Shown here: positions 22,701 through 31,282 of the stretch, piece after piece
Layout: each line of letters begins with the position of its first letter
Numbering within the stretch: the stretch's first letter is position 1
From: Malassezia japonica
Lineage: Eukaryota > Basidiomycota > Malasseziomycetes > Malasseziales > Malasseziaceae
DNA: 64,000 nucleotides
Assembly: GCF_029542785.1 (NCBI RefSeq)
Contig: NC_083372.1
Coordinates: 434,001-498,000 of the forward strand
Reading direction: 5' to 3'
Position numbers and translations under genes: made by a program
The notes under the pieces: generated by a model
What the model was told of the DNA's origin: nothing
Databases searched by the model: none
Seen by the model: only the letters and a program-made list of their open reading frames with translations

Positions 22701-24529
22701 ATCGGCACGCGGCGCGGCCGGCTGCAGCTGCGACCATGCGCTCGGCGCCGCACTAGGCACCACTTCGGGCAGCGCAGGCGCAGGCGCAGGCGCCACCGCC
22801 GGCGGCGGCGGCGGCGCCTCGTCGGGCTCGGCCTTGGGCACCTTGCGTGGCCGGCCACGCTTGGCCTGGCCGGTAGCCGGATCGACGTTGCCAAACTTGC
22901 GCTTGTGCAGCGCGACCGGCCCCTCGACGTCGCGGAAAAACCCAAGCTCGCGGCGCTGCATCCCGTCGAGTGCCGCACGGTACGCGGCCTTGTCGGCAAA
23001 CAGCGCCTCGCCAGGCAGGCGGGGCGGTACGGTCGCCGGTGCGATCGGGACGTGCGAGCCGGGGGCGAGGCCGAGGCCCGTCGCGAGGTCCACGCCGTCG
23101 CTCTTGCACCGTGCCTGGAACCCCGCAAATGCATAGTACCGCACACGCCGCTCGCGTCCTTCCTGCTCAAAAGGCGCGCAGATGGTATAGGGCGTGTACG
23201 GCGGTGCGGTCGTCCGCGCGAGGATCTGTTCAATGATGCGCTTCATGTCGGTCGAGGCGTGAAAATGCTCGGCGAGGTCGTGCAGCGTGCACCCCTTGTT
23301 GCCGGCCGCGTATATGTATGCGATGAGCTGCTGCTCAATGGTCGCTTCGCGCTCGATGCGCCACGCATCAAGGCCGTGCTGCGCCGCGTCCCCCGCCGCG
23401 TCCTGCTCCCCAAACGCGGTCGCGAGGCCGTGTGGCGTGGCGCGCAGGTACAGCGGCGAGGCGCCGCTCATTTGCACGCGCACGCGCTCGACGTAGCCCG
23501 CGGCAATGTACCGGTTGAGAAAGGCGATCAAGGCGCGCTTGCTGCCTTGCACGGGCCGCAGCCCCAGGCGCAGGGCGAGCATGCGCCGCGGCGTCATGTG
23601 GGCGCGCGAGCGCAGCAGCATTTTGTACAGGCGTACGCGAAGGAGGTCCTGTCGCGAGTGCAGCCACACGCGGCTCTGCTCGTCGGAGAGCAGCGGGTAC
23701 GCGAGCATCTCGTGCTCGTGGGCCGTGTCGCCAGCGACGGCCATATCCGACATCGGCTCGTCGTCGTCGTCGCTTTCGTGTTTCTCGATCGCGAGGCGGT
23801 CGACGTCGACGTACGTCGGCTCGCCCACCCCGTCGCTGTCCGCTCCGAGTGCGTCCTGCTGCGCGCGCCATTGGGGATTGTCGGCCAGATAGGCCTTGCA
23901 CACGATGTAGTTGGAGACGTGCCCCATTTCCGGCGCAGAAAACTTGGCGCTGCGTTAGGCATAAGACGTACACAAGATCGCGCTCGAGCAGCGCCTTGAC
24001 GAGGTAGTAGACCGTCTTTTGGTCATAGTGCGTCGCCGCGCCGAGGGCGACGACCGTGAGGCCCGCCGCGCGCGCGCGGCTGACGTGCTGCAGGACGTGG
24101 TACGCGGCGGCGGACAGGAACGACGCGTCGCGCGCGCCGGTGAGCTTTGCACGCACGATCGGTGCGTCGACCAGGACGCGGAGCGCGTCGCGGTACTTGG
24201 CCTGCGCCTCTGCGAGCGGCGCATTGTCCACTCTGCGCGGCACCGGCACCTCGCTCGACTTTCCTAGCACCGATGTGCGCTTCGCGCTCTTGGCGTGCGC
24301 CGCCTCCTCGACGCCGAGCGAGACGTGGGGATGCGCGAGGAGCGCGTCCCAAACATAGGCACGGTACGGCGCGTCGAGGACCGCGCCGACATTCGCGCGC
24401 GCGAGGCACTCGGCTACAAACTGGAACACGCGCTCTACATCCGAACCTGTCTTGAGCCCAAATAAACGCACCCTGCTCGCCGTCCAGGGCGATCTGCTCG
24501 ACGCAGTGCGCGAGCAGCCGCGCCAGCAT
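19788..24529 (-). CDS. TFC3: TFIIIC B-block-binding subunit Tfc3 (tau138)
   Basis: Exons 24472-24529, 23972-24446 and 19788-23949; introns 25 and 22 nt. About 1564 aa. The N-terminal winged-helix region includes LTVVALGAATHYDQKTVYYL, then ALLERDLVAKFSAPEMGHVS across the second splice, matching the B-block-binding domain that reads the internal promoter of tRNA genes. Further winged-helix-like repeats follow (GCTLHDLAEHF, MLKEQGTTSTDLSDRTTRSK). An AT-hook (KRGRPRK) lies near the middle. The C-terminal half is Ala/Arg/His-rich and diverged. The first splice, GEQ-GSDVERVFQF, is the least certain: donor gtgcgt, acceptor caagacag. Confidence 0.82.
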
Positions 24530-24585
24530 CGCGGTGGAGAGCGCACAGACCGAGTCGTCACGTGCGCTTCTTTTCACCTGCGACG
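24530..24585. promoter_or_regulatory. 56-bp divergent promoter with CACGTG
   Basis: All of the upstream DNA shared by TFC3 and the small gene at 24586. CACGTG occupies 24559-24564, followed by a pyrimidine-rich stretch towards the small gene. Confidence 0.55.
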
Positions 24586-24871
24586 ATGCTCCGAAGCGTG
24601 CCGCGGCAGCTGCGGATCCGGGCGCTTCCTGGCAATTTGCGAGTGAACGAGGCGGTGGCGCGTCAGGCGGCGCAGACGGCACAGCGTGCGGCGCCTGCGC
24701 CCGCCGCACCGAGCGTGGTCGAGCGACTGAGCGTGGCCGACGTGCCGAGCAACGTGCGCCTCGTGCCGTACGTCTCGCGCAAGAACCGCTTCTGGAAGGT
24801 ATGTGCTATTTCTTACGCAGGTGTCCAAAGAGCAGCGTGATGTGCTGCGTGCCGAGCTTAAAGAGACCTAA
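24586..24871 (+). CDS. Small probable mitochondrial protein, unrecognised
   Basis: Exons 24586-24798 and 24821-24871 with a 22-nt intron of the usual type (gtatgt donor, ttacgcag acceptor); 87 aa. The N-terminus MLRSVPRQLRIRALPGNLRV is basic with no acidic residue, as in a mitochondrial presequence. An Ala/Gln-rich stretch and a compact C-terminal motif, RLVPYVSRKNRFWK followed by VSKEQRDVLRAELKET, come next. The conserved-looking C-terminus and a correct splice support a real gene. Size and charge would fit a small mitoribosomal or assembly protein, but I do not recognise the family. An in-frame ATG at 24562 would add eight residues. Confidence 0.65.
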
Positions 24872-25091
24872 AAGCGCCCTGCGCAGCATACCCACGCGTC
24901 CGGCGCAGGTGGACATGTGCGGCGCACGCTGCGAGCCTGCGCGAGCTCACACCAAGCATGCGCGCGCCGCACAGCGCCCGGCGACACGCAGCGGCGCCCG
25001 TCGTGTCGCCGTGTCCGGCCTGCTGCCCTCGGTAGACCGTTGTAGACCTCCGATCCTCCACAAGACACACCTCCATTTACGCCGCTACGCC

Positions 25092-26898
25092 ATGAGCGAG
25101 CCGAGGCGTGCGGACAGCGCGCAAGGGAGTGTGCCGCCGTCGCAGCGGAGCACCGATAGCGTGCCTGCCGGAAGCGTGTCGATGCCGTGCAAGCGGCGTT
25201 CGCACTCAAGCGACGGAACCGCCAGGTTTGGCGCGTACCCCGGGCGCGAGAGCGCCGAGGGCCCCGCGCTGCCGCCTGGGGCGCGTGTGGGCAGTGCAGG
25301 CACGTCCACCGTGCGCGGGATGCACCTGCGCGGGCGGTCGTATGCCGGCCCTGGCGGCGGCCCGCAGACGTACGAGCGGCACACGGCCGACGTGACGCGG
25401 GCCATGGTCGAGTTCCTCACGCCGATGCTTCCGACCGAGGAAGAGTACCGGATCAAGGAGGCGACGCGGCGGCAGCTCGAGCGCCTTGCGGAGCGTGTGA
25501 GCCCCGGTGCGCGTCTCTTGGCCTTTGGCAGCATGGCCAACGGCTTTGCGTTGCGGAAATCAGGTAGGTTGCCGCGCTGCTGACCCAGACATGGACCTGT
25601 GCTGCCTGCTGCAGCACGACGCAGAGCACGAGCAAAAGAGCCCGTCAGAGCTGGTAGAGATCCTGGGCGAGCTGATCCGCCAAGAGACCGACTTCCACGT
25701 CCTCCCCCTGCCGAAAGCGCGCATCCCCATTATCAAAATCAGCCGGCCGGCCTCGGGCGAGGTGCCGTACGACATTGCGTGCGATATCGGCTTTGACAAC
25801 CAGCTGGCGCTGGAGAATACACGTCTCCTGCTCTCGTACGCGATGGTCGACCCGCCGCGCCTCCGCAGTTTGGTCCTCTTTCTGAAGGTGTGGACCAAGC
25901 GGCGGAAACTCAACTCACCCTTCACCGGGACGCTCTCGTCCTACGGCTTTACGCTGCTCGCCCTCTTTTTCCTGATACACGTCAAACGCCCCCAGGTCCT
26001 GCCAAACCTGCAGCGGATCCCCGCTGGGCGCCCGCTGCGCCCGGACGAGGTCGAGCTCGAGGGGCACAACATCTACTTTTACGACGACATCGAGACGCTG
26101 CGAAAAGAGTGGTCGTCCGACTGCCACGAGACCATCGGCGAGCTCCTCCTGGACTTTTTCCGGTACTTTTCGCGCGACTTTCACTACGCCAAAGACGCCA
26201 TCTCGCTGCACACCGAGGCGGGCCTCGTCTCGAAAGAGTCGCGGGGGTGGAGCGGCGAGCACCTCTGCATCGAGGACCCGTTCCAGCACGGGTACAATGT
26301 CTCGCGCACGGTCACCAAGGATGGCCTGTACACGATCCGCGGCGAGTTTATGCGCGCCGGGCGCCTGCTCGCGAACCGCTCCGCGCGCGCGCCGCAGCTT
26401 CTCGCAGAGCTGTGCGAGGAGCGCGAAGACGGGCTTACACGCGCGCCCGACTTTCACGGCAAGCGCAACGAAGGCGCACGCTCGCTGGGCCGTGCGCCAA
26501 ACGCATTCCGCGAGCGGCACGAGCCGTTCCGCGGCGCGGCAATGGACGACATGGCTCGCAGCCTCGGCAGCCAGGTGTATCCCCCGGCAATGCTCGCGCC
26601 CCTCGCGCATACACACAACCTCACGGCGCCGGGCGACGCGCCGCTCGGCTACATTCCCGCGCCGTACGCCGTGCCGCTCGTCCCGGGCACGCACGCCACG
26701 CTGCCGTACACGAGCGACCGCCCAAGCGGCGGGCGCTCACTCTCGGACACTCCGTCCTACCCCTCGACGCCGTCCAAGAACGCGCCGGACACGGCCCCGG
26801 CGCCCACATACCCCACGGCCCACCCCGCGCCCAGCGCGCGCTCCGCGCCGCCGGAGGAAGTGGAGGGCGAACTGTTTAGCATGTCGCCCGACGCCTGA
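25092..26898 (+). CDS. Cid1-like noncanonical poly(A)/poly(U) polymerase
   Basis: Exons 25092-25563 and 25589-26898, intron 25 nt; about 593 aa. The nucleotidyltransferase core shows FGSMANGFALRKSDMDLCCL, formed across the splice: the GS motif and the catalytic DMD pair. The third acidic position is in YDIACDIGFDNQLALENTRL, and the central domain follows with LVLFLKVWTKRRKLNSPFTG. The PAP-associated segment SRDFHYAKDAISL, the nucleotide-recognition region CIEDPFQHGYNVSRTV, and a disordered tail complete it. Cid1-type enzymes add U or A to RNA 3' ends and feed decay by Lsm1-7 and exonucleases. Base preference cannot be read from the sequence. Its stop is 5 bp from the next ATG on the same strand. 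Confidence 0.88.
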
Positions 26899-26903
26899 CC
26901 ACC

Positions 26904-27733
26904 ATGGCGCTGCCGCACGGCGCGCCGCGGCTCACGTTGGACGAGTACTATGCGCGCGCGCGCGAGTTTCGTGCGTGGCTCGCAGAGCACGACAAATATT
27001 TAGATGAAATGTCCAGTAATGATGCGCGGCGGAACTTTGGCCGGTTTGTGCGCCGCTGGAACGACGCGCGGCTGCGCGACGCGTACTATGCCGGGACCGT
27101 CGAGGCGCCGCGCACACGGCACCGCTGGTTTTCCGGGCGGGGCAGCATGTCGCCGCCCCGCAAGCCGGCGGCCGAGCGGAAGAGTGCGTCGCCGCCCCGC
27201 ACAACGGCCAACCGGCGGAGCGCATCGCCGCCCCGCAAGACGGCGGGCGACCGGCAGTACGAGCGCGAGCAGGCGCACGACGCCGCGCAGCGCGCCGCCA
27301 AGGCCGAGCGGCGTGTGGCGCGGCGCGAGACAAAAGAGTGGATCGAGGAGCAGGCGCCCCGTGCGACCGGGCGCGACGCGCTGCACGAAAAGCGGCGCGA
27401 AAAGGCGGCGTCGCACCGCGCGATGGCCGAGCGCCACCAGCTCGACGACGATGTCGCGGACGGCATGTCGACTGACGCACTGCTCGGCACCGGCAACTCG
27501 TTCCAGGACGCGTACGTACTCTTGCTCACCCAGACTCGCTGAGCGCGACCGTGCCGAAGGACGGCGCTCGACGCGGTCCCAGGAGCGACAGGCCGACCGT
27601 GCGGCCGAAAAAGACGAGCGGCGTGCGGCGCTGCAGTCGAAAGAGGACGCGACGATGGCCATGCTCCGCTCGGTACGTCCTACCCCTAAACACCCCCCAC
27701 TAACCCACACAGATGGCGCAGCGATTTACCTAG
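26904..27733 (+). CDS. Uncharacterised charged protein, possibly RNA-processing related
   Basis: Exons 26904-27511, 27534-27672 and 27713-27733; introns 22 and 40 nt; about 255 aa. An ordered N-terminal block of about 65 residues has the pattern DEYYARAREFRAWLAEHDKY, then SSNDARRNFGRFVRRWN and a DAYYAG end. After it come three SPPRKxA units (SPPRK/SPPRT) and long Arg/Glu/Lys/Ala helices. The last exon encodes only MAQRFT. The layout recalls SR-like accessory proteins in eukaryotic RNA processing, but I do not recognise the family. The ATG lies in CCACCATGG context immediately after the stop of the Cid1-like gene. Its TAG overlaps the TAG of PAN3 on the other strand. Confidence 0.72.
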
Positions 27734-29541
27734 CTACGTACGAGCTCTGCATAGGCCGCCTCGATGTATTTCTTAATTTCCGCATAGGACACGACCAGGC
27801 AGCTCAGTTCGTCGCGCGACGTGAGCATGATCCGCTCGTCGATGCCAGCATCGAGCTTGTTGAGGTGCATCAGGACGTGGCTCAGGTCCACGACCGGGTG
27901 CCCCTGCTCGTCCACTGCGTGAAAGACGAGGTCGCGGAAGAGTTTCAGGACGTAGCGGTCGCCCGTCTCCTTCCACTGCCCGTCGCGCTCGTACTCGGGC
28001 CGCTCGTTGACCATGTTGAGCTTGCACAGAAGGCGCACGAGGCGCGCGTTCTCGAGCTCGCGCAAGAGTGCCGCCTCTTGCATGTCTGCGTGGTTGAGCC
28101 CTGCGCCGAGGTCGTCGGCGAGGTGCGGCGCGAGCGCCGTGATGAGTGTCTCTGCGCTTAGGCGCTCGTCCGTGTCGTGCGTCTCGAGGAGGCGCCGTAC
28201 GAGGCCGTGCAGCTCCGCCGAGTAGCCCTTGCGCAGCGTCTCGAGGCTCGTGTCTGCGTTCTGCGCCGCGGCGACATTGTTGCATGCGATGCACAGCATG
28301 AGGCGGCCCAGCGCGACGAGGTCCTCGCGCTGCTGCTGCAGGAGTGCGTCCGGCGGCGGGTGCGCCTGGTACATCAGCACGTCAAACACCGCACACCCGT
28401 TCAGCCGGACGCGGTTCTGCGCGGTGCGCAGCACCTTGCTCGGCTCGATGCACCGTGCCGCGAGGCCCGCCGTATGGATCACGCGCAAGAGCGCGCCGAG
28501 CTGGCACAGGTAGCTCCAGAGCACGCGCTCGGGGACGTGCATCGACGCCGGCTGCAGCCGCCCCCGGCGGTCGGGCTGCAGCGGCTTGACGGTCATGTGT
28601 TCCATGTAGAGTGTCGTTGCGAGCGGGTGGAAGTCGTACACAAACACGATCGACGCATCGCCGAATGCGCGCGTCGTAAACGCCTCGCGCACCGCGACGA
28701 TCGACGGATTCCGGATCTTGCGCCAGCGCTCGACGGCGGTGATCGCCGCCTCGTGCTGCAGCCGGAATCCTTCAATGCGCCGCAGCACGTAGCATTTGCC
28801 ATCCAGCACGCACGTCGCCTTGTACAGGTGGCTGCGGTAGCCAAACACGCGGCTCGGGTCGCCGCTCGCGCCGGTCAGGCCGTGCTTCGCCCCGTCGAAG
28901 CGGGGATCGAGCAGCGAGGCGGGCGGCGTGCTCCCCCCCGCCTCGAGCGGCACGAGCGAATGGTAGACGTGCAGCGTATCCGGCAGCGGCTCCGCGCCGA
29001 GCTCGGACGGGCCGCGCGTCGCGTACAGCGCCTCGTGCTTGCGCTGCAGCGTCTCTTGCATCGCGCCGTCCATAAAAAAGGTCATGGCCGCGAGGTGCGA
29101 CGGGTGAAAGTTGCTCACATGCGGGAACGGCGGCGCGTACAGGTGGTACTGCAGCGGATGGCGCACGCGCGTCTCGTCCTCGCGCGGCGCCTCGTACGCG
29201 CTCGGCTCAAACGGCACATAGGCGGGATCGTACGAGGGATCGTACGTCGGCGGTACAAATTCGTCGTACCCTTTCGTCGGTGACGCGGCCTGCGGCGTCG
29301 CCGCACCGCGGGGCACAAACACGGGCGCCTCGGCGAGGTTCGCTCGCAGCTGCGCTGGCGCCGGCGCGGCGCTCTCCGCACCCGCCGCGCCGCGCGGCTG
29401 GAACGAAATCGTGGCGAGTTTCGCGTTCGTACTCGACAAAACGTTCGAGAGCGACGTGCCTTTCTTGGCGTCGTCCGCGCGCGACGCGCCGGGCGCAGTG
29501 ATCGGCACCGCCGCCGACGGTCGCCATTCCGGCGCAGACAT
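27730..29541 (-). CDS. PAN3: PAN2-PAN3 deadenylation complex regulatory subunit Pan3
   Basis: Single exon, about 603 aa from the ATG at 29541 (613 aa from 29571). The middle of the protein is the Pan3 pseudokinase: FGYRSHLYKATCVLDGKCYV, LRRIEGFRLQHEAAI, then LWSYLCQLGALLRVIHTAGL. A helical segment and the C-terminal knob follow (LCKLNMVNERPEYERDGQWK, RDLVFHAVDEQGHPVVDLSH). The N-terminal third is disordered with a PAM2-like ANLAEAPVFVPRG stretch that could bind poly(A)-binding protein. I see no N-terminal CCCH zinc finger. Pan3 dimers recruit Pan2 to trim poly(A) tails. The CTU2 stop is 39 bp upstream of this start on the same strand. Confidence 0.92.
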   Translation of the reverse strand: MSAPEWRPSAAVPITAPGASRADDAKKGTSLSNVLSSTNAKLATISFQPRGAAGAESAAPAPAQLRANLAEAPVFVPRGAATPQAASPTKGYDEFVPPTYDPSYDPAYVPFEPSAYEAPREDETRVRHPLQYHLYAPPFPHVSNFHPSHLAAMTFFMDGAMQETLQRKHEALYATRGPSELGAEPLPDTLHVYHSLVPLEAGGSTPPASLLDPRFDGAKHGLTGASGDPSRVFGYRSHLYKATCVLDGKCYVLRRIEGFRLQHEAAITAVERWRKIRNPSIVAVREAFTTRAFGDASIVFVYDFHPLATTLYMEHMTVKPLQPDRRGRLQPASMHVPERVLWSYLCQLGALLRVIHTAGLAARCIEPSKVLRTAQNRVRLNGCAVFDVLMYQAHPPPDALLQQQREDLVALGRLMLCIACNNVAAAQNADTSLETLRKGYSAELHGLVRRLLETHDTDERLSAETLITALAPHLADDLGAGLNHADMQEAALLRELENARLVRLLCKLNMVNERPEYERDGQWKETGDRYVLKLFRDLVFHAVDEQGHPVVDLSHVLMHLNKLDAGIDERIMLTSRDELSCLVVSYAEIKKYIEAAYAELVRS

Positions 29542-29580
29542 CTGTGGAAGTCGGGGGCGAAACCTCCACATTCGGGCTAG

Positions 29581-31119
29581 CTACAAGAGGTACGGCGCCA
29601 GCGACGCGGCCATCGCGGCGCGCGACACGGGCTGTGGGGCGTGCGTAGGGCGCCCGCCCGGGGCGTGAGGCTCGGGCTCCGGCGCCGGCATCGGCGACGT
29701 GTCGGCCGTGCGCGCAGGCCGCGTGTGGCGCGCGTGCGGGCGCGTCGCGGCAAGGACGTACGCGGGCAGCGCCACGGTGCACGCAGAGCGTGCGGGCGAC
29801 TCGGGCACGTCGAGGATCTGCAGGCAGCTGTAGCACAGGCGCGTGCGCAGGTCGAGTGCGTCCGCCGCCGGCGGCGGCGCCGCGTCGCGCGACGTGACCG
29901 AGCGCTCCGCGCGCCACTGCGCCGCGCCGCGCTGCGCGGGATAGGTACACAGCGGGCAAATGTGCGGCTCGGCGTACGGATCGTAGCGGTTCGCGTCGCG
30001 CGCGAGGCGCACGAGCCCCTCGCCCTTGGCGCCGATGCGGGGATAGGGGGTATCGGGCTGCGGCGCGTCGGCCGCAGCCTCGGTCGGCCACAGCGTGTCG
30101 GGGCGGTAGACGAGCTTGGCGCCGGTGCCTTGGATCGTGCTCACGGTGCTCGACACGCCGTGCTGGAGCGAGTCGACGAGCGACTGCGTCAGGCCACCGA
30201 TGCTGCTCTTGTCCGCGTTCGCCTCGTACGCGAGGTCGCGCGGCGGCGCGTCGTCGCCAAAGCCGTGGACCCTGGCGTAAAAAGCGAGCTCCTCGGCGAG
30301 GTGCGTGCGCAGCGGGTGCACGATCAAGAGATCGCGTTCGCCCGCCCACCACTGCGACGGCGCGCTCTCGATCGGGAGCTTGTGCCCCGCGCCCTTGGCG
30401 AGGTTCTCGAGGAGGAGCGCGGCGGTGCGCGGCGCGTTGTGGCCGTAGAGCAGCGCCGCGCACTTGCGCTCCGCCGCGGCGGTGCGCAGGACGCGGTGCA
30501 GGAAAAGCGCGCGCAGGTCGTCGGCGCGCGTGCGTGCCGCCGCGACGCCCGTGCGCGGCGTCGTGTCGGGGTACAGCGCGTGGAGCAGCGCAGCGAGGTC
30601 GTGTGCGGAGCGCGCGTGCGGCGCGTCGGCGAGGATGCGTGCGCCGTGCGGCTCGAGCGTGCAGTCGACGCTCCCCTGGTCATACACGCTGTCCAGCGAC
30701 AGCGGCACAAAGGTCGCATTCGGCGCGATGCGCGCAGCGAGCGCCTGGGCGTCGGCTGCGGCCATCTCCCCTTCGACAAACAGCACGTCGATCCGGGCGA
30801 ATTCCGGGGCGCGGGCCGGGACGTACGGCTGGTTGTTGCTCTGCAGCGCGCTCGCGACCGCGTGGAGCAGCACGCAGGACGCTGTGCCGCCGCTGAACGC
30901 GACGGCGAGCGCCGGCGGCGGCCCGTCTTCCTCGTTCGCCCACGGCTCGACGACGCTCTGGAGCAGGATCGCGCCGCGCGCCAGCTCGAGACTCGCGCGG
31001 ACCTTTTCGTTAAAGACGCGTGTATAGCATTTCTCGCAGTAGACCGCCTCGCGCACCTGCACGGCCCCCGCCGCGCTCCGGCACCGCACGCACACCCCCC
31101 CCTCCGCGTCGAGGACCAT
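29581..31119 (-). CDS. NCS2: Cytoplasmic tRNA 2-thiolation protein 2 (Ctu2/Ncs2)
   Basis: Single exon, about 512 aa. It starts with the zinc ribbon CVRCRSAAGAVQVREAVYCE, then KCYTRVFNEKVRASLE, the signature of Ctu2. The PP-loop-like nucleotide-binding segment is ALAVAFSGGTASCVLLHA, where the usual SGGxDS serine pattern is altered to SGGTAS, in keeping with Ctu2 being the non-catalytic partner of Ctu1/Ncs6. A second set of cysteines (CPLC, then CYSC) lies near the C-terminus. Ctu1-Ctu2 thiolates U34 of tRNA Lys, Gln and Glu using the Urm1 pathway. The open frame continues upstream, but the first real ATG is 31119. Confidence 0.93.
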   Translation of the reverse strand: MVLDAEGGVCVRCRSAAGAVQVREAVYCEKCYTRVFNEKVRASLELARGAILLQSVVEPWANEEDGPPPALAVAFSGGTASCVLLHAVASALQSNNQPYVPARAPEFARIDVLFVEGEMAAADAQALAARIAPNATFVPLSLDSVYDQGSVDCTLEPHGARILADAPHARSAHDLAALLHALYPDTTPRTGVAAARTRADDLRALFLHRVLRTAAAERKCAALLYGHNAPRTAALLLENLAKGAGHKLPIESAPSQWWAGERDLLIVHPLRTHLAEELAFYARVHGFGDDAPPRDLAYEANADKSSIGGLTQSLVDSLQHGVSSTVSTIQGTGAKLVYRPDTLWPTEAAADAPQPDTPYPRIGAKGEGLVRLARDANRYDPYAEPHICPLCTYPAQRGAAQWRAERSVTSRDAAPPPAADALDLRTRLCYSCLQILDVPESPARSACTVALPAYVLAATRPHARHTRPARTADTSPMPAPEPEPHAPGGRPTHAPQPVSRAAMAASLAPYLL

Positions 31120-31282
31120 TTTTCGCCACGTGGGCCCGATTGCGGCGCATTCGACGGATCCGTCCACAAAGCCGGCTTAGGTAAAATGCACGCGAGGGAC
31201 GCGCAGCGACGCAAATGGGAGGCGCGTGGAAGGCGTCTGCACGCATCGCTTGCACCGAGCCTCTTGTGTCCCTTCCACGAGC
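31120..31282. promoter_or_regulatory. 163-bp divergent promoter NCS2/KIN4-type kinase
   Basis: CACGTG at 31127-31132, 7 bp upstream of the NCS2 start codon. No other element recognised. Confidence 0.5.
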
